Source: Phoronis australis (Eukaryota; Phoronida; Phoronidae). Taken from it: a stretch of DNA of 64,000 nucleotides. Positions 26,601-37,161 of this stretch are shown here, piece by piece. Below the pieces are notes generated by a model. That model had not been told where the DNA came from. It made no database searches and worked only from the letters and a program-made list of their open reading frames with translations. Positions within the stretch are counted from its first letter, which is position 1. Each line of letters opens with the position of its first letter. A program made the translations under genes and the position numbers. The stretch covers positions 259,760 to 323,759 of the forward strand of contig NMRA01000046.1 of assembly GCA_002633005.1 (NCBI GenBank). Direction: 5' to 3'.

Positions 26601-29132
26601 AATCCAATCAGCCTTTTCTGATATAATAGCCAAATTTGAACATTATTCTAGGGTCCAAAATAACGTCAAAAGATATTTATCAGCCGGTATCCACTTTTGT
26701 AAGCATGCACGGTTCAATTCTTTCTTAAATAAGACCATTGCCTGTCAGTAACAGTGTATTGTGGTGAGATAAAGTATTTTTACCACAGTGAGGCTTTTTT
26801 ATATGATATGTATATTATTGGTTAAAAGAAGGGTTTAGGCGATTACCTATTGTTGTGTTATTTAAACAATTTACAAAACCCTCCGTCAATGTTCTGTTAC
26901 ATATTTTATGTAACTCCAAGTTAGTACAAGGTGTAGTGAATTGCGACTGTATTAATTGCGTATTTCATGTCTTGTCTGCTCTCATGTTGCCCGCTTCGAT
27001 CTCGGGTTCTCTCGATCTTTTAAAGATACTTGGAAATGGCCATGAATGAAAGTAATGTGAGATCTCAAGATTTCTTTGGCGTAGTGGCTTATATTCGCGA
27101 CAATCCAATTGGACGACCTCTTGTATGGTCATGGACAAGAAGAAATTGGGAAAGACTTGTTCAAAAGCAAGTATATCATTATGTTCTTTTATCAGACCTC
27201 TCAAAGGCCGATTGCATAACTTAAGCGCTTACAGTAGTGTACCACAAAATGTTCCACTACTAAAAATTTTGCTTAGACTGTATTGCAGGTCGATGAAAGG
27301 ATATGAAGCTGAAAATATTTGTCACTGAGTGGTAATCTCATGATTCTGAATTTAAGCGTACCTATCCTCTACTACACTACACAGGGCGTCTTCTCGATTG
27401 CGAATCAGCTGTCTCGGGCATCTCTTGTTTCATTATGCTCAGCATTTTAGAGGTTGTTTCTGCATTATTTCCATGGTTACGTTACAATGAACAACAATTA
27501 TCGCCAACTCACTGTCCTTTTGATCTCTGCCAGGAAACGGAGTTTCGCTAATGCACGTCTATATTCATCACGGTACATATGTCGAACAGGAAAGTAATAT
27601 TGTCGCTGGATAATCTCATGGCATTGAAATTTACATTTTACAAGTGTTCCTGGAGTGGCATTTATTTCGCCAGAAAGTGGAAGTCTTTCTATTTCTGAAA
27701 TGATTTATTCCTTTTTGGCCATCAGCTGAACTGAAATACGGAAATGCAACATTCTTACTGAACTTATGCGATGACTCCCAACGAGTAGTGTTTCTTCAAA
27801 TCGCGTCAAATCTTGTGTTTTAGAGCTCGGTCAGTGAACGCTATTTGATTTCGGTAAACTGAAAAATAATGTATTTTTCTTTTTATTGCTGGCCCTCAAT
27901 ATGTCCACCGTTATGAGATTTTGATCTCGTTTACACATGGTCACTCGAGAACAGCAAAGATGTTGACCATCCGACGAATTGGCAACTATGAATAATGATT
28001 AACAATTGAAAATTACTGATTTATGAACTCGACAAATACTAAACTATCTAATTATATTTTAGGTTTGGCATAGATCACCGTTATCTTGGTCGCATGGTTC
28101 CAGGAATCATTCATGTATTCAATACACAATCAAAACTGGATGAGGTTTGTTTAATTCTGTCTCAAAGTAAGTGGCCGGAGGCAAAATTTTCACATTATAG
28201 AAAGCACGGTTTTTATACCGCTTCAATTCGAAATCTCTATGAACGATTACACTTAATTGTAAAATCGAAGTGTTTTTAGAACAAAAATGAAGGCACCGAC
28301 AATATAAATTGGACACGAGACACTTTTCAATAATCTCGACTAGGTTCTGACTTCCTTCTTTACCAAGTGTCACGTTTCTTCATATATTTTCTGATTAGCA
28401 CCACTTACTTATAACCCATGAAAACCCATAACTTGAAAATAGTTGTATGTGGAATGTTACTTAAACTAAAATAATGACCAAAATATGTGTGAACATGCGA
28501 TCTTGTTTTTTTTTAATGCGACTTGCGAATTTTGTTTATTTATTCCGTGAGTTACAAAAGTACATCTGCACACCTATGGTGTAGTAAGGTGAGCTCCATT
28601 AAACATATTTTGGGGAAAACATTCATGTGACTACAAACAAGGAGTCACTATTTTTATTCACATGGTTATAAATATGTTTAGTTTAAAAATATATTGCCTG
28701 GTTGATTAAAAGTTAGTATTTTAGAACGTGTTTAGAAAAAACGTAGCCATTTTCAGTTTGAAAATTCACTTATACCAATTTTGATGTCATCCAGATAGCG
28801 TAAGTGCGTGTCACGCAACAACCTTACTCCTAAGGAATAACCGATTGTCGATCGGCGAAGTTCACAGGAGAGATACACTGTAGGTCATCAAACTGTTTCA
28901 CCAGTTAACTTTAAATCGCACTCTAGTCAGTTGTGAGAGGTTTTGAAGAATAACTAGAATTGTTTTATTGCATTTCATTGTTTAGGTGCAGGAGTTTTTC
29001 CAGAAATATCCTGATGCCGGAGCAGGCGAGCGGGGTCGAATCCAGGCATTAGAAGAAATTAAGGGGAACATTGCGTGGATGAAAACACACGAGACTACCA
29101 TAGAAACCTGGTTGAACGAAAACGTATCCTAA
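2622..29132 (+). CDS. M1 zinc aminopeptidase, type II membrane protein (aminopeptidase N / glutamyl aminopeptidase-like)
   Basis: Spliced CDS of 19 exons, 942 aa: 2622-3211, 3998-4139, 6137-6268, 10081-10201, 12026-12180, 13825-13938, 15880-16014, 19888-19953, 20396-20461, 20652-20818, 21200-21279, 23164-23300, 24053-24256, 24494-24567, 25366-25470, 26120-26290, 27026-27166, 28063-28144, 28986-29132. The family removes N-terminal residues from peptides outside the cell. Seen: short basic cytoplasmic tail, one membrane anchor at residues ~22-44, linker with Pro/Thr, N-glycosylation sequons, exopeptidase motif GAMEH (339-343; the family norm is GAMEN), zinc site HELAH (375-379) with the third ligand E398 in NEGF, and catalytic Tyr ~461 in SYSK. 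The C-terminal ERAP1-like helical domain follows. Length is normal for ANPEP/ENPEP. The start ATG at 2622 gives the standard tail plus anchor. Eighteen introns: 17 are GT-AG; intron 17 (27167-28062) reads in phase only as GC-AG. The exact paralogue (ANPEP, ENPEP, LVRN, TRHDE type) and substrate preference cannot be fixed here. Confidence 0.96.
3640..3737. repeat. TTGTA/TTGAA-rich simple repeat
   Basis: Degenerate pentanucleotide run (tgtattg, gaattg variants) in aminopeptidase intron 1. No coding signal. Confidence 0.6.
4877..5027. repeat. Minisatellite of ~10-bp unit (agtccaatat)
   Basis: About fifteen degenerate head-to-tail copies of agtccaatat / agtccagtat in aminopeptidase intron 2. The unit length drifts by single bases, as expected for an old slippage array. 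Confidence 0.85.
6657..6760. repeat. Fragment of a dispersed transposon-end repeat (cagtgg-ggatctagg family)
   Basis: Starts cagtgggggatctaggatat, continues with a G-run, caacatgtt and a gcaaagcac block, matching 31527-31620 (cagtggcggatctaggatat, caacatttt, gcaaagcac). It is therefore a second copy of the same repeat end in intron 3 of the aminopeptidase. No matching far terminus was found, so it is probably truncated. Confidence 0.6.
9505..9625. repeat. Dispersed repeat, inverted copy of 60470-60575
   Basis: Shares, in reverse orientation, the blocks cccatttgg, gaagtg, gcaaaaaggtc and the flanking G/C-run with 60470-60575. Sits in aminopeptidase intron 3. A shorter related piece lies at about 16390-16470 (poly-G tract followed by gtggaccttttgc). 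Probably a short non-autonomous element; boundaries are approximate. Confidence 0.55.
9871..9957. repeat. Poly-C tract plus CAA/CAC low-complexity run
   Basis: A C-run with one undetermined base (9883) is followed by caacaaccaccacc-type trinucleotides ending in two agatcaccacc blocks. The open frames through it (Thr/His or Val-rich on the other strand) are artefacts of the simple repeat. Confidence 0.85.
11137..11530. mobile_element. MITE-like element, copy 1 (terminal inverted repeats ~40 bp)
   Basis: The left end gtgcccggttgcatgaaaca runs into agggattcaactaagttcc. The right end is its near reverse complement (ggaacttagttgagtccct then tgtttcatgcaatcggccac). About 394 bp, AT-rich, no coding capacity. 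A second copy is at 13257-13662 in the next intron. No clear target-site duplication, so the superfamily is not assigned. Confidence 0.8.
12130..12531 (+). repeat. 202-bp tandem duplication spanning the zinc-site exon end and its intron
   Basis: Copy 1 (12130-12331) contains the last 51 bases of aminopeptidase exon 5, encoding the HELAH zinc motif, plus the following intron start. Copy 2 (12332-12531) repeats it almost identically. At the exon/intron junction copy 1 has catcag|gtaggg with a good donor, whereas copy 2 reads catcacgaaggg, so the donor GT is gone. Copy 2 also has no acceptor or upstream exon half. It therefore looks like non-functional recent duplicate DNA within intron 5. Confidence 0.92.
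13196..13260. repeat. Short tandem duplication, ~30-bp unit
   Basis: tattatgtcactgtataagg followed by ggccggtcc is repeated with one or two changes, directly before the second MITE copy. It may be duplication associated with the insertion. Confidence 0.7.
13257..13662. mobile_element. MITE-like element, copy 2
   Basis: Diverged copy of 11137-11530: same order of blocks (tttcccaaa, tttatgctgtttt, tcttttcgtgcaac, tatattattagaaaa, ggtccctatttt, gtgcaatcaggcac). Sits in aminopeptidase intron 5. The left terminus is degenerate, so the exact start is uncertain. Confidence 0.7.
16831..16922. repeat. Minisatellite, 16-bp unit (cactattccgaaggtt)
   Basis: About six head-to-tail copies in aminopeptidase intron 7. 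The core ccgaagg is the reverse complement of the ccttcgg core of the 40-bp array 700 bp downstream, so the two arrays may share an origin in opposite orientation. Confidence 0.85.
17601..17734. repeat. Minisatellite, 40-bp unit, ~3.3 copies
   Basis: Three near-perfect 40-bp units start at 17601, 17641 and 17681. Each holds gcgaacc, tcggartaggcctacagtgg and acctttagagta. Located in aminopeptidase intron 7. Confidence 0.9.
19517..19642. repeat. Long foldback (palindromic) element in aminopeptidase intron 7
   Basis: The left arm 19525-19568 (agtagtttatcccgttcaat ... gatcacatca) and right arm 19585-19627 are almost exact reverse complements, differing by one T in a T-run, around a 16-nt spacer. 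Pairing continues outward after a 3-nt bulge (gttgcaag at 19519-19526 with cttgcaac at 19629-19637). It is predicted to form a strong hairpin. It is probably a small palindromic MITE. Confidence 0.88.
22094..22232. mobile_element. Short MITE-like inverted-repeat element
   Basis: The left end gttcagtaacgctaggacct is mirrored by aggtcctagcgtctactgaac at the right end, about 139 bp overall, with an extra internal aggtcctagc copy. No open frame. In aminopeptidase intron 11. Confidence 0.65.
22444..22469. repeat. Perfect 12-bp hairpin with 2-nt loop
   Basis: agagataaccag (22444-22455) and ctggttatctct (22458-22469) are exact reverse complements in aminopeptidase intron 11. No terminator role is expected for an RNA polymerase II transcript. 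Confidence 0.7.
23410..23892. repeat. 34-bp minisatellite, ~14 copies
   Basis: Head-to-tail copies of a 34-bp unit containing caatttaatgatacaatg, cacacgctttg and aggcc, each differing by a few bases, fill most of aminopeptidase intron 12. There are no unique spacers, so it is not a CRISPR array. The open frame on the opposite strand (23583-23771) is the repeat translated. Confidence 0.95.
26371..26660. repeat. Dispersed repeat, copy 1 (partner at 34555-34825)
   Basis: Shares tttgatataaatg, the cgttctcgtt/cgtgttcgttttgta block, attttttgata, cccctaaygcaaaa, and ttttggagaa with 34555-34825 in the same orientation. About 280 bp of diverged homology in aminopeptidase intron 16 and carboxylesterase intron 6. 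No coding capacity. A vaguer relative may lie near 14440-14560. Confidence 0.65.
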
Positions 29133-29434
29133 ACGTGACCGCGGGGATGGCGTGATGAAAAGTCATTTTATCGGATAAACACAGTTTCATATGTGTTTGA
29201 TGTGTAGGTTATCCATAGATCTATAGCTGGAACCTGAAAATTTGCAGCCAGATTGTAGTATTTGTAGGACAGAAGTCTTTAATTAATATCATCAACGTTT
29301 ATTCCTTTTAGATTCATATTAATTATTGAAAATCATGGATAGATATATATGATACAAAACTACAAATCCTCTGGAACTGAAGTGCATTGACAAATGATTA
29401 AACTGTAAAGTACAAAGTAAATCACATTCGATAG

Positions 29435-29440
29435 TTTATT
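29435..29440 (-). promoter_or_regulatory. Candidate poly(A) signal of the carboxylesterase gene
   Basis: AATAAA on the minus strand about 330 nt after the carboxylesterase stop codon (29765). A second minus-strand AATAAA lies at 29298-29303. Which is used cannot be told from sequence. Confidence 0.45.
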
Positions 29441-29568
29441 CCACATCTTGGGTGAGATGTAAAGAGTGGAGGACCTCCTCATTGTTTAAACTAGAGGTTT
29501 TACCAATTCCATTGTAGTTAATCATAGCCATTTCTATTCTCCTTTCTTAAATACATATTCTAAAAATC

Positions 29569-29574
29569 AATAAA
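29569..29574 (+). promoter_or_regulatory. Candidate poly(A) signal of the aminopeptidase gene
   Basis: AATAAA on the plus strand, 437 nt after the aminopeptidase stop codon and followed by a T/GT-rich stretch (ttgtttttgtg), the usual arrangement. It lies downstream of the candidate carboxylesterase signal on the other strand, so the two 3' UTRs are predicted to overlap. Confidence 0.55.
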
Positions 29575-29764
29575 AATTTGTTTTTGTGTAAAAGATAAGT
29601 ACAGGTTCATTCACTGTGTTCTGACAGGCTGAAAAGGGTTCTTGTTGCTCCCTAGAGGCTTGATGTAAAAACATTATTCTAAGCTTTCCATTCGCAGAAA
29701 ACTGGCCATCACGTGAATTTAAATCCAAATAATGTGCGTATCACTTTGTTATGTCCACTGTTAA

Positions 29765-32700
29765 TCAAACTCGTAATGAACCTGTTACTTTAAAATACCA
29801 AAGTGAGAAAAAAAGTAGAGCCCAGTTTATGGTTAGCTGTGAAGCTTCGGAGATCGGAGGGGTTGTTTTTTCGTGGGCTTGTCTTGCCAGTAATTGCGGA
29901 AGTGTGTAGGACCAGAAGTCGGACCTGCCCTTGAGCATGTTGCTGGTTACAGTTGATGCATTGTTGAATACCATGAACATCCGCGCAGACGGCGTAACTT
30001 TCGCCCACGTGATATTCACACTCTTTGGACTGTTGGGATCTCTGAAACGTTTAAAATCAAATTTCGTATTTAAGCAACCAATAAAATTCAGAACTTGACA
30101 CTTTATTTGCAGTTTACTCATAACAGTTTCCGTATTCAGAAGAAGACCTCGTTTCACTGGTGCCTTAAACATCGACTGACCATGAACGGTTCCCTCTAAC
30201 GAGGTGCTTTCCCACGGCTTATAACGAGCCCCATATGCCAACCAAACAAACCTGATTTCAAAAGCTTTTGATTGACAGAGATTTTGGCTTACTTATTTGT
30301 AGTTATGTGCAAGCATGCAGTCAACTTTTTGACAACTTTTCAGCTTTTGTCTGATTTACTCTGCAGAGGACATCAACAATTTTCCCCACAGGTCGAATGG
30401 CAGTGGCGGATCTACGGGGGGTTCAGGGGGTTTAAACCCCCCTTGGTCCAGGACCCAAAAATATTTAAAAAAAAACAAAAACGTCTCTAGCAAGACAAAA
30501 ACGGCACTGCTAGCGTGTGTAAACCCCAAGTAAACCAGCTTGGAAAAAATTGAGGGGGGTCACTCTGAAAATATATTTTTTGCATTGTGAATTACTGAGT
30601 TTTCGTGGCTCTTCTTTCCTAAAACATTTGACGTTTTTCAATTGTTGACAACGCCGGTGATTCGGCTTAATAAAATGATAATTATTTATTGTCGCTTTTA
30701 ATAATAGACTATGAGCTGAAAGCACCATCGTTCGCCAGTTTTTCTCGTAACGAGACAGAACACATGTTTATTTCCGGACTAACAGTACAGGTCTTCCTTC
30801 TTAAACAACTTGAGGCTGCTGTTACGCGATTATCTGATATTCAAGTTTTTACGCCCCGTCGGTGCTCCTTATGCTCTTGAATATTTGGAAGTTGTCTAAA
30901 CCCCTGTGTACACACCACACGTTTTTGTATACGACTTTTCGTATGCTAAAAAGGTGTGTGTATGCAGATGTTCCAAGAAAAAATTTTGCTGGTGGCGTGA
31001 CTCATACCCAGATGTGCTCAATATGGTTTCACGAAACTTATGAGCCAGGTTCATGTGACAAAATCGAGAAGGGTTTTTAATTATCTTAAGGAAAACTCCA
31101 GAGACATGTTAAGTGCCAGAAACTTACAAGGATGCATTTCCCTATTTGGCTACAAAAACAAAGGGGGAACCCCCTCCCGACCTCCCCCCGCTCGGCGCCA
31201 CGTGCCTAGGATTCGACCTTTGCGGGAATCCTAAACTCCCCCCCTTAATGAAAAGGTAGATCCGCCACTGAATGGTGGTGTGCAACTTTTAACCTAACCC
31301 CTAAGTACCCTCCCACTCCTACCTTTCGCAGAAGTCAACTACTGTAGTCAAATCTATTTTCATTTTCGCCAGCCGTAGTTTGCATGGAAGTAACGAATCA
31401 GTGTCCAAAAGCGCTGTCTGTTTTCACTCGCAGAGGTGGGTTAAATGTAACTTGAACAATATCTTTCTGGGCTAGACTTTTATACTATGCCATAGTGCTT
31501 CGTGATTACCACATAGCATCTGTTTACAGTGGCGGATCTAGGATATCACAAGGGGTGGCCAACATTTTGTCTGTAAACATTTACGCAAAGCACGATTGTA
31601 GATGCGCATAGCACCGAATGGGGGGAGGTCGCCAGGAAATTTTTTCTGTTTTTTTCCTCTAAAAATCAAGCATTTCCTTGATTCCTGAAGTATTATCCAA
31701 GAAAAAAGAAAAGAAAACGGAGAACGTTTAAAATATGAAACACTGCCAATACCACTGACTCGAACTCACGACCTGGTAGCTAGAGCGTGCGTGCTTTACC
31801 ACTACACCACCACGATTTCTCTCGCACTTTTAGTCTAAGAGACCTACCTGTTTATGGTCCACAGCGTTTGCGCGCGAAACCTACTTCATTTTGTAATGTT
31901 TATTACACTTTTTATATTTTGTACAATCAGTTCGTACCAAATTTGTTGTATTTAAAATAGTCTTCAATTATCCAAAAAACCAAATCCGTTTTTTTGTGTA
32001 GGCATTAATGACGCGATTGCTTTGGAAATCGTCTTAAGTTAAGGTTTGACAAAGAGAGAATTATGAGTTTCTGAGTGATTCACTAAGGCTTCGGTTAAAA
32101 TTCACATCTTACCAGCAGCTTCTGTTTTTTCATCGTCACTCAAATTCCATTTTCTTTAAAATAAAGTAAAATTTTCTTCATTGCACAGTGAAACAGACGA
32201 CGGAAACGGAGTCATAGTGGGCAGCGCCACTGCCGGTCGTCAAGGATATCAAGGGAGAGCCTATTCATGTACTTGGCCATAGTTCCGTTACGATTGCACC
32301 GTGTTCCGAATTTGACACTTGAAATTGGATCTGAGCCCCTCCCCCCCCGCCCTAAAACTGCACACATTTAAATCTTGTTTCACCCGTATAATGTTAATTA
32401 CCAGGGTTAATTAAAAAACTCAACATTTCCCTACGCTCTTGCTGTTTTATTTTTTTTGTGGTAGCCAAGGGGGGCAGGCCCCCTGGGAACCCCCCCCCCT
32501 AAATCCGCCTATGGTTTATTTGCCAGACTCGGCCAATGTCCTCCACCGCATCCTCAACTTACCCCGTTTTTCCGAAGTTGGTCCAATATGTCATCATGGC
32601 TTCGCTAAGGCGCCTTTCATCCTCGCTTATAACAAACGATTTCGGATAGTAATTTTCAAGCCCGAAAACAAATGGTCGTTCCTCTGTGTGATCGGTTTTG

Positions 32701-35700
32701 TGGAACCAACTTGGATATCCAGTCGCCGGTTTATAAACTCTGTAATGTGGCACATAGTCGAAGTAATAGATATAAGAATATCGTGATTTCCGGGCGGAGG
32801 ATGATGCGTGCGCGTCCACCTGTCGAACAGTACAACTGAAGAACATTGCGTCCGTCAGAAAGTCAATAGATAGCAGGGCTTGTTGAGTCATGTTGAGAAG
32901 ACTGGACGAGTACATATCGGCAATGGCAGGAACGAACTTTTCCATATTGGTGACGTCGCTGTAAACATTAGTTGAAATCGCTTCAGCGACAGCTGGCGCA
33001 ACGTTGTTAACTAAGACATCTTGTGTCATGCCATCTTTATAATCGTATCCAAACGCTTTGCCACGACTCGAACTGAAGTAATAGATGCCACCTTCTCCAC
33101 TGTTGCTGCCAGCTACAAAACAACGTTGACAGTATTGCCCGATTTTCCGGGACTAAGAGTGTAATTGCACTGGGAGACCTCCAGGGGAGGGTCGCGCAAT
33201 ATGAAAGGACAATTTGTTTAAAAGCGTGAAAGTGTGGTTCCACCATCGGGGGTTCCCATTTGACAGCAGGTTTCTCAAGATGGAATGGCCTGATGTATGA
33301 AGAACAAGAAAGAGCAGTATTTGTCATACGAGTGGAGGCATGGAGCGCGAAATCTCGTCAAAAATATCTTTTAAACAATTCCAGGAGGAAGTACCATCTC
33401 GCAACCTCTACTACAGAGTTATCCACTTTCCCCCGTGAGAAGATTTCCAGAAAAAAACATAATATTCATGATTTTTGAAATACATTTATGTAGTCACCAC
33501 GGAGTTTCTGATCTCCCTCCCACTTACGATGAATGCGCGCATGCGCTGACAGTCACTCACTAACAACTAACTACAAATCCAAGGTCGACAGCACAGCAAG
33601 CAATTTTTACAAAAGCAATTCCAATTGCATTTTTAGAATGTATTTGAATACTTCGATACTTTTATAACTAATTTTAAACAGTTGGAACTCACATCAATTG
33701 CCTCTTAATCTGATTGGCTACTGCTTGAAGTCGCCATCCTTTTGTTTACATGTACATCAAAACTTAAATGTCACATTTTTCAAATAAGGGAAATGTGTAA
33801 CGCCTATGTCAAATATCAATGTACTTTGCCTTGTACGAGAAAAATCGACGAAATGACGAGCAGTTGACAGATCGTTTTTTAAAAAATCTTATTTGCCGAA
33901 TGTGGTCAACTGATAAGATTCTCTTCAAGCCTAGAAAGAAATCGGTTCTTATCTGAGTAAGGAATAAGTTGAGACTAATTATATTAGGTAAGTTTTGTAA
34001 ATGCTAAGTTAGTGCATGTTTACAAGGAAAGCTGGGGTGGACCACCCGTCAACTGTTAACACTTCTCGTTCCCAAATATGTAAGCCGTGACACATTAGAT
34101 TAATAATCATAGCGAATTTAATATCAGGTGCAAGTGTGGCGCTTTTTTAATTAACAAGCACCATAATAAAATTTTTCGCTTGTCGTTATTTAACTTCTGG
34201 AATCCCTGAGAAATCCCGAGTTGGATTGCACACATGTACATCCAGTAGGGAAGAATTATTCCCTAGAATTTTAAAAATATGAATTCTTAATTTTGTCTGT
34301 GCACCTAAAGTTTTATCAGACTTTCACTGTGTGCCAAAGGATCCATTTCCAAGTGCGTTATGTAAGACCTTCGTTATTGGCAAGTGTGTGTGTTTGCCAA
34401 ATATCTACAACACTATAGATTGTAACTCAGTAATGGCATTAATTTTCTGAAAGTAAAAAGCCCGTAGAATTTGATTTTTACCAATCTACCAGTGATTGGA
34501 TCGCGTGACGATGTCTTTTAGTCAAATTTAGCAAAAAACCAAGGGTACATGAATGGTGAAACAACGGTGTCAGTACCATGGTCAAATTTTATTTGATATA
34601 AATGCTCAAATAGGTCTAAAAAACGCGGTTACAACTTTCTAAACTACCATTTCGTGTTCGTTTTGTAATTTTTATGACAGTCATAAAGGTTCTATTTTTT
34701 GATAGCCCCTAATGCAAAATTCGAACATTTTAAAAACAAGTCCTAACTGCGTTTTTGGAGAAGGGCGCATAAAGTATAGTACCTGAGAAATTGCGTATGA
34801 ATCTGATACGCCATTTTTGATACATGATGTTCCGAAGTTAGTCAAAATTGAACAATTTTATATGGTCCGTCCCTCAAATCCTTAAGAACTGGGCTCCACA
34901 ACAAAATTATCTGGACTCCCGAAAGAGCAAATCTGAAACAGGTACCGATTCTCGAATCTCTTAAAAGTGTATAAAAATAATCGCGTTTATTGAGAGCGGG
35001 GTATACAGGAATAAGAATGTGTGCAACTGGAGTCATTTTCAAACACTAAAACAAAACCTTGACAACTTACAATGTGTCGAATAACAAAATGAGTTCTCAT
35101 GGCGAATTCCATTGAAACCATTTCACTGAAACAGAAATCGACTCCAGACAAGTGTTTGGGCTTATAAGACATGTTTTGCATTTACCCTCTATAACGCAAA
35201 TGACTTTTCTGACTGGCACCTAGAATTGCACAAAAAATCATTTTCCGTGACTAATGTCATATCCATCATGTCCATAATTTCAAAAGAACGCTACCTGTAA
35301 AATCCAAATTTGAAAAGAATTGAAATGCCTCGGACGATTTGTTGCTCAGGAGCTGTGCTGGGGACTGTGCAATGAAGTCGCCATCCACCACCGGCGCCCA
35401 GTGAGGCACAAAGCTTCCGTATAACTGTCTGTTTATTACCCTAGAAATACGTGGAAAGTAGCAAGTTATAACAGTGTTACGGGTCGGAAAAACATAACAA
35501 GTTACACAAAGGAATTTTTCCTGGTACAGGTAAATATATATTAAATTGCTTTGAAAGATTCAGAATGATAAAGAATTGACGGCGCCAGCAAACGTCAAGA
35601 GACAACATTACACGAAAGGCGAAAAATAGAGATTTTACCTATAGGCACCTACGAGATCGTCTGAGGTTTTTGTTCGCAGACAATCCAGTAGTGCAGTGTG

Positions 35701-37119
35701 ATTGGACCCAGTTTTCGAGCAGTTAAGTTCTCCAGCAAACCAGTAGGTCATGTTTAGAGCGTGTTGTGGAGCTTTAGTAGCTCGGGGTGACAGACTAGTA
35801 CCACTATGCGCAATCACACGGTGAAATAAACCAGAGTTGATCGGAGATATAGCCTGCAAAGTATAGGCAAAGATAAGTGGCGTTATTTTCCTCCATAAAA
35901 TGAAGGGGTAATTTAATACATCTTGATTACACAAAAATTTCCATTTTGTCTGGTCAAAATCAGCGGTGTTATGAATAGGTTAGAGTACTTGTGATAAAGC
36001 TTTTGAGTCACATACGTGAATGCCAACACTAAAACCACCAGCTGAAGCGCCAAATATGGTAATCCGATTCACATCACCACCAAATTCGCCGATGTTACTT
36101 TTCACCCACGAGAACGATAAGTGCTGGTCCCACAAACCTGCAAAGTGTAACAAAAAGATTTTAGTTTTTTCTATAATCAGCAATATCCAAAACGTGTCAA
36201 TACTCTGCCATTGATTTTCGGAATCGGTTTTGCTGTCATTGGTCAATTAATCAAATAAATGTCCAGGTAGTATTGATATAAAAAGTGTAAGAATACGAAG
36301 TTCATACACAGGGAAAAAGTGACAAGATAAAATAATATTTAATAAGCACGTTATGTCGTGATACATGTTCAACTCTGATATACATACCATAGTTTCCTTT
36401 TGCCTGAGCGTCGCCAGTAGTGAGAAAGCCGAAAGAGTTGAGACGATAATTCATTGTTACTATAATAACATCACCGTGGACAGCCAAGGATGCAGGATTG
36501 TAGTCGCTTGATGTGCCGTGCCTAGATATTAGTAAGCAAAAATATGAGTTTTAGCATGACGTCGCTTAATATTTTCTACTATAACGTTATTGATTAATGT
36601 TTGTTTGACTATCTGCACACTGTCCACTGTCTTCGTCACTGAACTAGCCATTTTTAGAAACCGTGACTCTTGAGACAGTGCTCCAGTAAATCAGCTCGAA
36701 ACGTAGCGGGATGTGACGCCATTGGTTCACGCTGTGAGAGCACTTCAAATAACTTAGGGTTCTGTGATGTCATATAATCGTCTCACCTGTAACCACCACC
36801 ATGTACCCATACCATCACAGCCCGGCTGGACATGGTCTTGCTCATGTTTCCCGGCACAAAAATGTTGAGAGTTAAACAATCCTCCGACATGGGTAAGGGG
36901 TTAGATCGCAGTTGAGGACAACGGTGGCCGTACTGAGTACAGTTAAGCACGTCGGGTGTCCATGGTTTTTTCGGTACAGGTTTCTTGAATCGAAGTCCAT
37001 TGAGTGGTGGTTCTGCATAAGGGATACCTGAAGAGATATTCTGATTGAAATTCTACTGGTGACGTACGCCACATGCCAGTCTTTCTTGATGAAAGCCAGG
37101 CAATTGTTTTATATGTATG

Positions 37120-37161
<42 letters not shown>

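Noticed and set aside
31750-31816. tRNA gene on the minus strand
   Set aside because: A- and B-box-like sequences are present but the anticodon stem does not pair; called as a tRNA-derived repeat.
33037-33327. Minus-strand 96-codon frame beside carboxylesterase exon 7
   Set aside because: Out of frame with the catalytic exon it overlaps and runs into the intron; a shadow.
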